From Desulfobacter postgatei 2ac9 (GTDB lineage: Bacteria; Desulfobacterota; Desulfobacteria; Desulfobacterales; Desulfobacteraceae): a DNA stretch of 64,000 nt. Positions 7,807-17,582 of the stretch are shown piece after piece. Both the position numbers and the translations under genes were made by a program. The stretch lies in NCBI RefSeq assembly GCF_000233695.2, contig NZ_CM001488.1, positions 2,106,403 to 2,170,402 of the forward strand. The letters are read 5' to 3'. Within the stretch, counting starts at the first letter, position 1, and every line of letters starts with the position of its first letter. Below the pieces are notes generated by a model that had not been told where the DNA came from, ran no database searches, and was given only the letters and a program-made list of their open reading frames with translations.

Positions 7807-10356
7807 ATGAACCAGATCACTTATACCTTACCCGATACCGGTCACATCAATGAGGTCTTAAAGGGTGTCGTGGACCGGGTCACATTCCATAATCCGGACA
7901 ATGGCTGGTCCATTCTCAAGGTATTGCCCTTTGATCGTCCGGGCACCAGGGAAACCGTTGTGGTGCATCAGACTAAAGTATTTGCCGGTGCAACCATGGA
8001 ATTTGAGGGAGAATGGACGGTACACCCGAAATTCGGCCGGCAGTTCAAGGCCGTGCATGCCAGCGAGCAAAAACCTGCTACGGCATCGGCCCTGGAAAAA
8101 TATCTTGGTTCCGGATTGATCAAGGGGGTGGGGCCCAAAACCGCAAAAAAAATCGTGGGATATTTCAAGGACCAGACCCTGGATGTCTTTGAATCCGATA
8201 TTGATCGCCTTGTGGAAGTGCCTGGAATTGCCCACAAAAAGCTTGAAATGATTTCAACGGCCTGGGCGGAGCACCGGGCCATACGGGATGTGATGATGTT
8301 TCTGCAGTCCCACGGGATTTCCACGTTGTTTTCCGTTCGTATTTATAAGGAATATGGTCAGGATGCCATTGCCTGGATCACCCAGGACCCTTATCGCCTG
8401 GCGTCTGATTTTTTCGGCATTGGTTTTTTTACTGCGGATAAGGTGGCCTTAAGCATTGGCCTTGGAACGGACAGTCCCCCAAGAATCACCGCCGGTATCC
8501 GTCACGTACTCTCCGCAGCCAGAGAGTTCGGGCACTGTTATCTTACGTTTCCCCAGATTAAGGAACAGGTAAAAGAGTTGCTAGAGCTTGATCTGTCACA
8601 GCAGCTTGAAACCCTTCTGGCAGGGATGGAAGCCCAGCGGCTTCTGATGCGCAGGGATCTGCTTGATGGCAACGGGCAGCCTGTGGCCTGTTACTATGCC
8701 CGGTCTCTTTATTTTGACGAGGCGTATGTGGCAAAGCGTCTTTCAGATCCAGGGGCTGGGCGGACCTTTGACCAGGCCCGGATCGACCGGTGGGTGACGC
8801 TGTACTGTCAACGCTGTCAGATGCAGCTTTCGGTTGAGCAGACCGCAGCGGTCAAGGGGGTGGTACAGCAGCAGTTTTCCGTTTTCACCGGTGGGCCCGG
8901 ATGCGGTAAGACCACTGCCACACGGGTGATGGTCCGCCTGCTGGAGGCCATGGGTCTGAAGGTGATGCTGGCCGCGCCCACGGGCCGGGCTGCCCACCGT
9001 ATGAGCGAGGTGATAGGAAAACCGGCAAAAACCATTCACCGGCTTTTGGGCTGGAAAGCCGGGGGATTTAAACGAAATGAAAGCTCCCCTATAAAGACAG
9101 ACTTTCTGGTGGTGGACGAGTGCTCCATGCTGGATATCAATCTGACCGCCTCCTTGCTCAAAGCCGTGCCAAAGCTGAGTCAGGTGGTATTTATCGGCGA
9201 CTGCGACCAGTTGCCTTCGGTGGGGGCGGGAAATGTGCTTAAGGATATTATTGCTTCACAGGCAGTGCCCTGTTTCCGGCTTACCCAGGTGTTTCGCCAG
9301 GCCCAGTCTTCGATGATTATTAAATTTGCACACCAAATTAACAGGGGCCGGATGCCATGGATAAAAAGCCCATTTAAGTATCCCTCCATATGGCAGGACG
9401 GCACCGATTGCCTGTTCATTGATTCCGATGAAGCCACCAAAGAACAGATTGCCTTTGTCAGCAGGGTTAAACGTTTGTATATGAATGATGTTGATCCGGA
9501 AACATCAAACAGCGGTGGCGTTCAAGAGGGTTTGGCCCCGGGTGATGCCCGGGACAATGATCATGGCGATTTGTATGAATTCAGGGTTGCCGAGTCGTGT
9601 TCACCCTGGGAGACTGAAATTGCCATACCTAAGAAGTTTGCCCATGTGGATTTGGTCCGTCTGGCAGGCACTGAAAATCGCGTTGAAGAGCTTATGGAAG
9701 TGGTGGGAAAGGTCCACCCATGGTCCTCTTTGCATTATGGTCTTTCTGCTTTGGATGCGGTGAAAAAATTATATCTGGAGTGGATTCCCAAATACCTGGG
9801 AAAAAATACGGAAATCCAGATCCTTTCCCCCATGACCCGGGGCAGTCTCGGCACCCTTTCTCTAAATCGTGAAATCCAGGATATCCATAATCCCATGGGA
9901 GCGGGTAAGGCCCAACTCACCGTGGGCCGGCGGGTATTCAGAACCGGGGATCGGGTGATCCATAGAAAGAACAACTATGATTTGGGGGTATTTAACGGAG
10001 ACATCGGCATCATTGACCGGATCAACACCATGGATATTAGCTGTACGGTCCGGTTTCTACCGGATAACCGGCTGGTGGACTACCAGCAGACAGATATCAT
10101 GGAACTTGACCTGGCTTATGCCATTACCATCCATAAATCCCAGGGAAGTGAATTTGAAGTGGTCATCATTCCGGTATTGACCCAGCATTTTAAAATGCTC
10201 TTCCGCAATTTGATTTACACGGGAATCACCCGTGCCAGAAAACTGGCTGTGTTTGTAGGGACCCGAAGAGCTTTAGGCATGGCCGTAGGAAACCAGGATA
10301 TCAGCCGCCGCCAGACCGCGCTTCAGGCGTTGCTCTCAAAAGAGGTAAACGTATAG
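7807..10356 (+). CDS. recD2: RecD2-family ATP-dependent DNA helicase
   Basis: An 849-aa superfamily 1B 5'-3' helicase. The N-terminal OB-like part (VVDRVTFHNPDNGWSILKV) and helix-hairpin-helix region (LGSGLIKGVGPKTAKKIV, then VPGIAHKKL) are characteristic of the RecBC-independent RecD2 type. Walker A is GGPGCGKTT at about residue 360; Walker B is VVDECSMLD (about 438); then GDCDQLPSVGAGNVL, VFRQ, and the C-terminal ITIHKSQGSEFEVV and TGITRAR motifs. A stretch of about 100 residues between the QINRG segment and ILSPMTRG (about 540-670) is longer than I expect and rich in acidic residues. It stands alone, convergent with the IHF gene. Confidence 0.92.
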   Translation: MNQITYTLPDTGHINEVLKGVVDRVTFHNPDNGWSILKVLPFDRPGTRETVVVHQTKVFAGATMEFEGEWTVHPKFGRQFKAVHASEQKPATASALEKYLGSGLIKGVGPKTAKKIVGYFKDQTLDVFESDIDRLVEVPGIAHKKLEMISTAWAEHRAIRDVMMFLQSHGISTLFSVRIYKEYGQDAIAWITQDPYRLASDFFGIGFFTADKVALSIGLGTDSPPRITAGIRHVLSAAREFGHCYLTFPQIKEQVKELLELDLSQQLETLLAGMEAQRLLMRRDLLDGNGQPVACYYARSLYFDEAYVAKRLSDPGAGRTFDQARIDRWVTLYCQRCQMQLSVEQTAAVKGVVQQQFSVFTGGPGCGKTTATRVMVRLLEAMGLKVMLAAPTGRAAHRMSEVIGKPAKTIHRLLGWKAGGFKRNESSPIKTDFLVVDECSMLDINLTASLLKAVPKLSQVVFIGDCDQLPSVGAGNVLKDIIASQAVPCFRLTQVFRQAQSSMIIKFAHQINRGRMPWIKSPFKYPSIWQDGTDCLFIDSDEATKEQIAFVSRVKRLYMNDVDPETSNSGGVQEGLAPGDARDNDHGDLYEFRVAESCSPWETEIAIPKKFAHVDLVRLAGTENRVEELMEVVGKVHPWSSLHYGLSALDAVKKLYLEWIPKYLGKNTEIQILSPMTRGSLGTLSLNREIQDIHNPMGAGKAQLTVGRRVFRTGDRVIHRKNNYDLGVFNGDIGIIDRINTMDISCTVRFLPDNRLVDYQQTDIMELDLAYAITIHKSQGSEFEVVIIPVLTQHFKMLFRNLIYTGITRARKLAVFVGTRRALGMAVGNQDISRRQTALQALLSKEVNV

Positions 10357-10372
10357 CCGATGCGGCTTGTTT

Positions 10373-10663
10373 TTATTGAAGTTCTTCATTTATTTTGTTC
10401 TTAAGTTTTCCCGCACATTTGAACGTGACAACCCGTCTTTTTTCAAGGATCATGGCATCTCCTGTGGCCGGGTTCCTTCCTTTTCTCGGTGATTTTTCGA
10501 TTACCTGGAATTTTCCGAATCCGGAAACCATAATATCTTCACCCGAAGCCAGGGTAGATTTCATGATTTCAATCAGGGTTTCAAGTACTTCTTTGGACTG
10601 AGATGGGTTTTGGTCAAATATATTTGAAATTTTTTCGATGAGTGTGGATTTGGTACAAGTCAA
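10373..10663 (-). CDS. IHF/HU-family DNA-binding protein (IHF alpha-like)
   Basis: A 96-aa DNA-bending protein of the HU/IHF family. It has the SGFGKFQVIEKSPRKGRNPATG beta-arm region, with the RNP tip that intercalates into DNA. The length and the KSTLIEKISNIF N terminus are closer to IHF alpha than to HU. The apparent start is TTG at 10661-10663, preceded by AAAAGG with an eight-base gap. There is no neighbour in its operon. IHF would be a natural partner for the sigma54 promoter seen at 29.3 kb, though that link is inference. Confidence 0.88.
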   Translation of the reverse strand: MTCTKSTLIEKISNIFDQNPSQSKEVLETLIEIMKSTLASGEDIMVSGFGKFQVIEKSPRKGRNPATGDAMILEKRRVVTFKCAGKLKNKINEELQ

Positions 10664-10756
10664 AATTTCAGCCTTTTCTTTAGTTTAGATTGGATGGACT
10701 TGGATTATATTAATCGGTTTTCCAAAAGAGTCAAGCAATTAGATGGAGGCCTGACT

Positions 10757-13000
10757 CTAATATTTTTCAAAATCATCATCCAGTGAATCCTCCCCCATGT
10801 CCAGCACAACGCCCTGGATTTGGCCCAGAGTCTCCGGTCTGTTGGTAATGACCTTCGTAGTTGAATCACGCTTCTCACGGCTGTCAGTTGTTCGGTCTTT
10901 TTTAGATATGGGGTTTTCCTGTTGCGGGTTCTGCTCCCGGATTTTCATTTTTTCAATCCTGAAGTGGGAGATTGCCTGTTGGAGTTGTCCTGCCTGGGCC
11001 GATAGCTCTTCGGCGGTTGAGGACATCTCTTCAGCAGAACTGGCGTTCTGCTGGATAATTTGATCCAGTTGCTGCAGGGCCAGGTTTATCTGGTCTGCAC
11101 CTGTGTTTTGTTCCGCAGAAGCCGCATTGATCTCCTGAACCAGCTCTGATGTCTTGCGGATATCCGGAACGATTTTGTTGAGCATTTTACCGGCATTTTC
11201 AGCGATTTCAACACTGGACGTTGACAAATTGCTGATTTCACTGGCTGCAGCCTGGCTGCGTTCGGCAAGCTTTCTGACCGCATCTGCCACCACGGCAAAC
11301 CCCTTGCCGTGCTCCCCGGCCCGGGCTGCCTCAATGGCGGCATTTAAGGCCAGCATGTTGGTCTGTCTTGCAATCTCTTCGATAATTAAAATTTTGTCTG
11401 CAATTTTCCTCATGGCCACAACGGTTTGGGCCACAGCCCGGCCTCCCTGTTCGGCATCTTCAGTTGCCTGAACAGCTAACCGTTCAGTCTGCTGGGCATT
11501 ATCTGCGTTCTGTTTGATATTGCCGGACATTTCCTCCATGGCCGCCGAAGCCTGTTCCGCAGAGGAAGCCTGTTCCGTAGCGCCCTGGGACATCTGTTGT
11601 GCCGTGGCGCTGAGCTCTTCGCTGCCAGCAGCAACATTGCTTACGGCATGCTGGACCTCATCGACAATCTCCGTAAGCGATGTTACCATATGCTTCATGG
11701 CCTTTTGAAGATCTCCAATCTCATCCTCACTGCTGGATTCAATATTTACGTTCAGGTTACCCTGGGCAAGCTTGTTGGCCGCATCAACACCCTGGGAAAG
11801 GGGCAGCTCAATGTATTTTTTGGTCATGAATCGAACCCAGAAGAAGGCCCCGAGTATGAGTATGGCAATGGTTGCAGTCGTAAAAAGGATTTGGTCCCGG
11901 ACCATATTATGGAGTTGTTTTCTTTTCTCCACTATTTTATTTTGCACCCCGTCAGTATATACGCCTGTGACAACAATCCAGTCCCAGGGTTTGAAGTATT
12001 TGAAATATCCGATTTTCGGTTCATTTTTTTCAGATCCTAATTTGGGCCAGGTATAATTTATGTGGCCCTGACCGTCAGACTTGACCATCTCAATAATTTC
12101 CCTGAATACAAATCTTCCGGAGGCGTCTTTTTTGTCCATAAAATTTTTGCCAATAGTTTCCTGATTTAAATGGGCTATAATATTGGCTTGGGTATCCATG
12201 ATGTAAAAATAGGCATTGTCCCCATAGTTCATATCAGAGACACTGTTTATGGCTACTTGTTGTGCGTCTTTTTCAGCTTTGTCAACGTATATGCCTGTAC
12301 CGATGATCCAGTCCCACGGTTTGAAGTAACGGACATAGGAGAGTTTTTTCAGCCATTTTTTGCTGTCATTAGGGGAGGGCCAAATATAGCCGACATATCC
12401 TTCTCCCGTTTCCTTGCATAGACGGGCCATCTCCACAAACATGGGGATATCGGTTCCTTCGGCCATAATGATTTTCCCGTTTTTGGTATACCGGGAAATA
12501 TCTTTTCCATTCAACGACGGTACCGTAGGATGCTGAACCATTTTGGGGTATGTGTCATTGATCCAGAAATAGTTATTGTTCTCATAGCGCAACGCTTCAA
12601 TTTGGGCCCCAATTTTTTTTTGGACGGTTTCCATTTTTTGATCTTCCATGCCGTCAATATGGGCGGACGGTTCCATGGCTTGTGTATACGCCCTGTTGAT
12701 CATGGAATAAGGGAGGTCCACAAGATTTTTTAATTCTGCACCATATCTCTTTTTTATATCTTCAATCCTAACAGCCTGGCTGTGAACCTTTACGACCATG
12801 GTATAGACCGTGTCCACTAAGTCTATGAGTTTTTGTCTGCCTTCATCCATCAGCTCGTTTTCAAAGGCAGCAATATTTTCACGGGCCTGGTGGATTGTGC
12901 TGTAAAGAGAGTAGCTCCCCACGATGCTTATTGAAATGATAATTGTCAGGATAACGATTACGATAATTTTTGTTTTGATTTTTAAGTTTTTAAAACGCAT
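10757..13000 (-). CDS. Methyl-accepting chemotaxis protein with two Cache domains
   Basis: A 747-aa transmembrane chemoreceptor. An N-terminal membrane anchor (about 10-32) is followed by a periplasmic region with two similar Cache_2-type modules. Each ends in a [16 protein letters not shown]-like signature (about 228 and 345). Next come a second membrane span (about 372-392), a HAMP domain, and the cytoplasmic signalling domain with the highly conserved hairpin tip ([34 protein letters not shown]) and glutamine/glutamate methylation heptads. Cache_2 modules usually bind small organic acids. Start ATG follows GGGGGGATGGG. It is divergent from the chemotaxis operon immediately upstream and is the likely local receptor. 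Confidence 0.95.
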   Translation of the reverse strand: MRFKNLKIKTKIIVIVILTIIISISIVGSYSLYSTIHQARENIAAFENELMDEGRQKLIDLVDTVYTMVVKVHSQAVRIEDIKKRYGAELKNLVDLPYSMINRAYTQAMEPSAHIDGMEDQKMETVQKKIGAQIEALRYENNNYFWINDTYPKMVQHPTVPSLNGKDISRYTKNGKIIMAEGTDIPMFVEMARLCKETGEGYVGYIWPSPNDSKKWLKKLSYVRYFKPWDWIIGTGIYVDKAEKDAQQVAINSVSDMNYGDNAYFYIMDTQANIIAHLNQETIGKNFMDKKDASGRFVFREIIEMVKSDGQGHINYTWPKLGSEKNEPKIGYFKYFKPWDWIVVTGVYTDGVQNKIVEKRKQLHNMVRDQILFTTATIAILILGAFFWVRFMTKKYIELPLSQGVDAANKLAQGNLNVNIESSSEDEIGDLQKAMKHMVTSLTEIVDEVQHAVSNVAAGSEELSATAQQMSQGATEQASSAEQASAAMEEMSGNIKQNADNAQQTERLAVQATEDAEQGGRAVAQTVVAMRKIADKILIIEEIARQTNMLALNAAIEAARAGEHGKGFAVVADAVRKLAERSQAAASEISNLSTSSVEIAENAGKMLNKIVPDIRKTSELVQEINAASAEQNTGADQINLALQQLDQIIQQNASSAEEMSSTAEELSAQAGQLQQAISHFRIEKMKIREQNPQQENPISKKDRTTDSREKRDSTTKVITNRPETLGQIQGVVLDMGEDSLDDDFEKY

Positions 13001-13216
13001 CCCATCCCCCCTTTGCTACAGATTGCATCGGCAGTTAACTATATCACTATGGTAATATCTTTACGAGGCTTGCGTTGTCAACATCAATCCCTTCATTTGC
13101 TTGGATTCAAGATATGGTGGCGCTTGTTGAATCCATAACCGAATATTCAAAGAAAATCTCATCGCTTCGGATTTAGGCGAAAAAATAGGCGATCTGGATG
13201 ATAATATTGAACTTTT

Positions 13217-13245
13217 TTGACACAAAATTTTGATTGGCGTATATT
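13217..13245 (+). promoter_or_regulatory. Sigma70 promoter of the chemotaxis operon
   Basis: TTGACA at 13217-13222, a 17-base spacer and TATATT at 13240-13245, 38 bases before the STAS gene start. The match is close to consensus. It lies in the 282-base gap between the divergent receptor gene and the operon; I see no gene in that gap. Confidence 0.75.
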
Positions 13246-13282
13246 TTAAAAAAATAGCGATGAATTCAGATAAGGAGTATGC

Positions 13283-13597
13283 ATGGTTTCCAAAAATCAA
13301 GATAAGGACGGCAACCTGGTGATGAAAATTGAAGGGTCTTTATCTGCGTATGACGTGGGAGAGCTCAAAAATCGTTTGTTGACGGGGCTGACAAATTATC
13401 AAGGGATTGTTTTTGATATTAATGGCGTAACCGACTGTGATACTCTGGGGGTTCAGCTCCTTTTATCGGCCAAAAAAACAGCTGACAAGTTAAATAAAAC
13501 ATTTCATATCACAGGTTACTCCCAGTCGATTCAGGATGCGGTAACCGGGGTGGGACTGAAAGCGGAAGATTTCCTCTGTTTCTCGAAGGAGGCTTAA
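13283..13597 (+). CDS. STAS-domain protein (anti-sigma-antagonist type)
   Basis: A 104-aa single STAS domain, similar in layout to SpoIIAA. The phosphorylatable serine region is expected around DINGVTDCDTLGVQLLLSAKK (about residues 48-68). Here the usual D-S-[ST]-G is D-C-D-T-L-G, so the acceptor may be the Thr. It is first in the che operon, with AAGGAG before its ATG and four bases to cheY. Stand-alone STAS proteins in che operons probably act as scaffolds or switch inputs; no partner kinase or phosphatase gene is present here. Confidence 0.85.
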   Translation: MVSKNQDKDGNLVMKIEGSLSAYDVGELKNRLLTGLTNYQGIVFDINGVTDCDTLGVQLLLSAKKTADKLNKTFHITGYSQSIQDAVTGVGLKAEDFLCFSKEA

Positions 13598-13600
13598 GGA

Positions 13601-13966
13601 ATGGCAAGGGTCATTATGACGGTGGATGATTCAACCAGCATAAGAGAGATGCTCAATTTTACATTAAACCAGGCTGGTTATGAAGTCGTTGAAGCTGTGG
13701 ATGGGCAGGAGGCGACCGATAAACTTGCCGGTCTCCACATTGATATGCTGTTGACCGATTTGAATATGCCCAACAAGAATGGCCTAGAGCTGATTGAATG
13801 GGTTCGGTCCATGCCAAAATTTAAGTTTATTCCCATTATTATGCTGACAACCGAGTCCGATACGGAGATGAAACAAAAAGGCAAAGCTGCCGGAGCCACG
13901 GGGTGGATTGTGAAACCGTTTAAACCCGAGCAACTGATTGCCGTAGTAAAGAAAGTTCTTCGTTAA
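13601..13966 (+). CDS. cheY: CheY-like single-domain response regulator
   Basis: A 121-aa stand-alone receiver domain. Acidic pocket Asp9/Asp10, phospho-acceptor Asp53 (LLTDLNMPNKNG), Thr in MLTTESD and Lys105 in VKPFKP are all present. It is preceded by AAGGAGG and follows the STAS gene by four bases. As the only free receiver in this operon, it is the likely output of the CheA kinase to the motor or to another effector. Confidence 0.95.
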   Translation: MARVIMTVDDSTSIREMLNFTLNQAGYEVVEAVDGQEATDKLAGLHIDMLLTDLNMPNKNGLELIEWVRSMPKFKFIPIIMLTTESDTEMKQKGKAAGATGWIVKPFKPEQLIAVVKKVLR

Positions 13967-14036
13967 TCCAATCGTGCCAAGGGACTCGGAAAAGGAGAAT
14001 TCTTGGCTTGAACATGTATATTAGAGGACATATCCC

Positions 14037-16094
14037 ATGAATGAATCCAACAGATTCATTGCAGAGTTCTACAACGAAGCCGAAGAACTTCTCTCTGGTG
14101 TTGAAGACGCGGTTTTGGATATTGAAGAAAATCCCGGGGACCAGGAAGCGGTAAACCGGCTCTTTCGCGCCATGCATACCATCAAGGGATCCGGGTCCAT
14201 GTTCGGATTCGATGCCATTTCCGAGTTTGCACATCATGTTGAAACAGCACTGGATAAAGTTCGAAACGGAACGCTTCCTGTGAGCAAGACGCTTATCGAT
14301 TTGATCCTGGTGTCACGGGATCGCATCACGGCCATGCTTGCCGAAGCCAACGGTGCAGGTCCACCGGTAGATCCCCGGGAAGGGGAGCAAATCATTGCCT
14401 CCCTTAAGGGTCTGCTTCATTCCGATGTCGCGGAAGCACCCGTTGACGAATTCCCAAAAGATGAGCCGGAAAAAGCCTGTGTGCCGGATGCACCTGCACC
14501 TCAGAACGAAGCGGTGTATCGTATCCGGATTTCACCTGATCCGGATATCTTTGCCATGGGCATGGATCCGGTCATGCTCCTCTATGATCTTGCAGATATG
14601 GGGGAGTGCTGTGTCATGGTCCATACTGAAAAAGTACCGGATCTGGAAAATATTTCCCCGGAATCATGCTATCTTTTCTGGGACATCCTTTTAACCACGA
14701 CCAAGAGCGTCAATGCAGTCAAAGATGTTTTCATATTTGTGGAGGATACTTGCGAAATCGTCATTGAAACCGTTGAAGAAAAGGCAGCTGCATTGGAGGC
14801 GTCGACGGTGCCCAGGTCGGGGGACATTCTTGCCGAGTGTGGTGATACCCACAAAAAAGTCATAGACCAGGAATCCGATACACTTTTCAAGGAAAGGCTC
14901 AAGCCTGCACAAAAAGAGCAAAAGGTTGTTACCCAAACGCATAAATCCGCTGTCGCATCAACTATGCGTGTTCCATCAGACAGGCTTGACAAGCTGATCA
15001 ACCTGGTGGGCGAACTGGTTATTACCCAGGCCCGACTGACCCAGGTGGCCTCAAACATCGATAATACAGACTTAGGCGAGTCCGTGGAGGAGATTGAGCG
15101 CCTGACCGGTGAACTTCGCGACAGTGTACTCAATATCAGGATGATGCCTATCGGCATAACATTCAACAAATTTCGGCGACTGGTGAGGGATTTGTCCTCC
15201 CAGCTCAACAAAGAGATTGAGCTTATTACCAAGGGTGCGGAAACAGAACTTGATAAAACCGTTCTGGAACGTCTTGATGATCCCCTGGTGCATCTGATCC
15301 GCAACAGTATTGATCATGGTGTGGAACCCCCTGATGTTAGAGAGCGGACCGGAAAACCTAAAAAAGGGACCATTATCCTGTCCGCCGGTCACAGGGGAAC
15401 CAATGTCGTCATTACCATCCAGGATGATGGTAAGGGGCTCGATATAGAGACCATCCGGAAAAAAGCTGTGGAAACCGGGGTGATTCCTGAAAATGCAGAA
15501 ATACCCGATAAAAAAATATTTACCCAGATTCTTGCCCCCGGATTTTCAACCACCAGTGAAGTGACAAGTGTATCCGGCCGGGGTGTGGGTCTGGATGTGG
15601 TAAAAAGAACCATTGAATCCCTAAGGGGGCGCATTGACATTGACAGCGTACCTGGTGAAGGGACCAAAATTACGCTTATTCTTCCTTTAACCCTTGCTAT
15701 TATCAATGGTCTGCTTGTAAACATCGAAGATGATTTTTTTGTACTGCCTTTGATGTCCGTTGAAGAATGTGTTGAGATTAAAAGCAAGGAAATCGAAACG
15801 ATCAACGGCAGGAACATTCTAAATGTTCGCGGGAATATGGTGCCCTATATCCGGCTTCGGGACCGTTTTCACATAGCGGGGCGTCGTCCGGAGGTGGAAC
15901 ATATCGTTATTACGAATGTCAATGACAGTCGTATCGGTTTTGTTGTGGACCATGTGATCGGGGGACATCAGACAGTGATAAAACCTTTGGGTCCGGCTTT
16001 CAGATATAATAAGGAGATATCCGGAGCTACCATCTTAGGGGATGGCACCGTAGCCTTGATTTTAGACACCAATGTTCTTCTGGAAAGCGCATGA
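14037..16094 (+). CDS. cheA: Chemotaxis histidine kinase CheA
   Basis: A 685-aa chemotaxis kinase. The P1 Hpt domain has the phospho-accepting His47 in HTIKGSGSMFGFD. A middle regulatory domain (about 160-245, RIRISPDPDIFAMGMDP) takes the place of P2. Then come the dimerisation domain (VPSDRLDKLINLVGELV), a GHKL ATPase with N box (HLIRNSIDHG), G1 (DDGKGLD) and G2 (GRGVGLDVV), and a C-terminal CheW-like P5 domain. All catalytic boxes are intact. Start ATG at 14037 follows GAGG. It receives signals from receptors such as the divergent double-Cache protein and phosphorylates CheY and CheB. Confidence 0.96.
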   Translation: MNESNRFIAEFYNEAEELLSGVEDAVLDIEENPGDQEAVNRLFRAMHTIKGSGSMFGFDAISEFAHHVETALDKVRNGTLPVSKTLIDLILVSRDRITAMLAEANGAGPPVDPREGEQIIASLKGLLHSDVAEAPVDEFPKDEPEKACVPDAPAPQNEAVYRIRISPDPDIFAMGMDPVMLLYDLADMGECCVMVHTEKVPDLENISPESCYLFWDILLTTTKSVNAVKDVFIFVEDTCEIVIETVEEKAAALEASTVPRSGDILAECGDTHKKVIDQESDTLFKERLKPAQKEQKVVTQTHKSAVASTMRVPSDRLDKLINLVGELVITQARLTQVASNIDNTDLGESVEEIERLTGELRDSVLNIRMMPIGITFNKFRRLVRDLSSQLNKEIELITKGAETELDKTVLERLDDPLVHLIRNSIDHGVEPPDVRERTGKPKKGTIILSAGHRGTNVVITIQDDGKGLDIETIRKKAVETGVIPENAEIPDKKIFTQILAPGFSTTSEVTSVSGRGVGLDVVKRTIESLRGRIDIDSVPGEGTKITLILPLTLAIINGLLVNIEDDFFVLPLMSVEECVEIKSKEIETINGRNILNVRGNMVPYIRLRDRFHIAGRRPEVEHIVITNVNDSRIGFVVDHVIGGHQTVIKPLGPAFRYNKEISGATILGDGTVALILDTNVLLESA

Positions 16095-16121
16095 CAGATT
16101 ACTCATATAGGAGGGAGGTCA

Positions 16122-16661
16122 ATGAGTGTACAGGGCATCACCCAAACAAGCCAATACCTGACATTTAAACTGGACAATGAAATTTATGCCATGGACATCA
16201 CAACGGTCCGTGAGGTACTTGATATTACTCAAATCACCAAAGTGCCCCAGATGCCGGACTTCATGTGTGGAGTTATCAATCTGAGGGGGAGCGTCGTGCC
16301 GGTTGTGGATCTCAGACTTAAATTCGGTCTGGAAAAGGCAGCGTCCGTAAGGGAAGCATGCATTGTTATTATTGAGATCGTTCTTGATGACGAAGAGACC
16401 GTCCTTGGTATTTTGGTGGATTCGGTTCAGGAAGTCATAACCCTTGAACCCGAACAGATTGATCCCCCACCAAGGATCGGTATCCGTCTTAAGACTCAAT
16501 TTATAAAAGGTATGGGGAAAAAAGATAAAGAATTTATTATCATTCTTGAAACGGTCAAAGTTTTTTCTGCCGAGGAGCTTGCCGTTGTCCAGACGACTGA
16601 TGATATCCTTATGCCTGAAACACCCGGGGGGACAAATGTTGAGAATGAAAACGATGATTAG
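16122..16661 (+). CDS. cheW: Chemotaxis coupling protein CheW
   Basis: A 179-aa CheW domain that links receptors to CheA. Typical elements are YLTFKLDNEIYAMDITTVREV at the N terminus, VINLRGSVVPVVDLRLKFG (about 48-66), and a second half with ILVDSVQEVITL. It is preceded by GGAGGGAGG at a good distance. It lies 27 bases after cheA and is slightly longer than the minimal family length because of an acidic tail. Confidence 0.95.
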   Translation: MSVQGITQTSQYLTFKLDNEIYAMDITTVREVLDITQITKVPQMPDFMCGVINLRGSVVPVVDLRLKFGLEKAASVREACIVIIEIVLDDEETVLGILVDSVQEVITLEPEQIDPPPRIGIRLKTQFIKGMGKKDKEFIIILETVKVFSAEELAVVQTTDDILMPETPGGTNVENENDD

Positions 16662-16700
16662 ACGCAATGGCTTGTTGTGGGCACCCCGGGGGCGTGGATT

Positions 16701-17564
16701 ATGAATTTTCAGACCCTGCCTTCTCTTGACATGACGGATTTCAGAAAGTTAGGCGACTATATCCATGCTGAATTTGGCATCAAGATGCCTGCTGCCAAGC
16801 GGGGTATGGTTGAATCCCGTTTGCGTAAACGCTTAATTGCCCTGAATATACCTTCTTATGACGAATATTGTGCTTACCTGTTCAGTCCCCGGGGACAAAA
16901 AGATGAACTTTCTTTTTTTATTAATCAGATCACAACCAATAAAACCGATTTTTTCAGGGAAGGTACACAATTTGTTTTTCTTGAGAAAAAGGTATTGCCT
17001 GAACTGCTTTCTTCCGTGCCTACAGGCGGCACCAAAAAACTATCTGTATGGAGTGCTGCCTGTTCCCGGGGGCATGAGCCCTATACCCTGGCCATGGTAT
17101 TGTCTGAATATGCGGCACAACATAAAAATTTAGACTTCAGTATTCTTGGTACTGACATTTCCACAGGGGTTTTGAAAGTTGCACAAAAAGCGGTGTACGC
17201 CCACGAGGAGATTGAACCGGTACCCATGATGCTGAGAAAAAAATATCTTTTGCGAAGCAAGGACCGGAGTAAAAATATGGTCCGGATTGTGCCGCAACTT
17301 CGTTCCAAGGTCAGGTTGCTTCGGTTGAATCTGATGAATAAACATTATACCGCCATTGAGCAGATGGATATTATTTTCTGCAGAAATGTAATGATTTATT
17401 TTGAAAGGGAAACCCAGAATCAGATTATGTATAAGCTGTTAAATCATTTAAAGCTCGGGGGATATCTTTTCATGGGGCATTCAGAAGTTATCCAGTATGC
17501 GCAATTTCCTTTAAAATCAATTCAATCGACGATCTATCAAAAAGTGGGTAATGCTAAAGAGTGA
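16701..17564 (+). CDS. cheR: Chemotaxis receptor methyltransferase CheR
   Basis: A 287-aa SAM-dependent glutamate methyltransferase acting on receptors. An N-terminal helical domain is followed by the Rossmann part: NKTDFFREG, WSAACSRGHEPYTLAMVL (SAM motif, here with SRG where SSG/TG is commoner), ILGTDIS, IFCRNVMIYF and LFMGHSE. A GTG at 16677 is in frame, but ATG at 16701 gives the normal family N terminus. Overall the gene is intact and co-directional with cheW and cheB. Confidence 0.93.
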   Translation: MNFQTLPSLDMTDFRKLGDYIHAEFGIKMPAAKRGMVESRLRKRLIALNIPSYDEYCAYLFSPRGQKDELSFFINQITTNKTDFFREGTQFVFLEKKVLPELLSSVPTGGTKKLSVWSAACSRGHEPYTLAMVLSEYAAQHKNLDFSILGTDISTGVLKVAQKAVYAHEEIEPVPMMLRKKYLLRSKDRSKNMVRIVPQLRSKVRLLRLNLMNKHYTAIEQMDIIFCRNVMIYFERETQNQIMYKLLNHLKLGGYLFMGHSEVIQYAQFPLKSIQSTIYQKVGNAKE

Positions 17565-17582
17565 TAAAAGAAGAAGGTGAGA

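Noticed and set aside
13061-13300. 79-codon minus-strand ORF in the che promoter region
   Set aside because: It overlaps a near-consensus promoter and the STAS start, has no ribosome site and no protein-like pattern.
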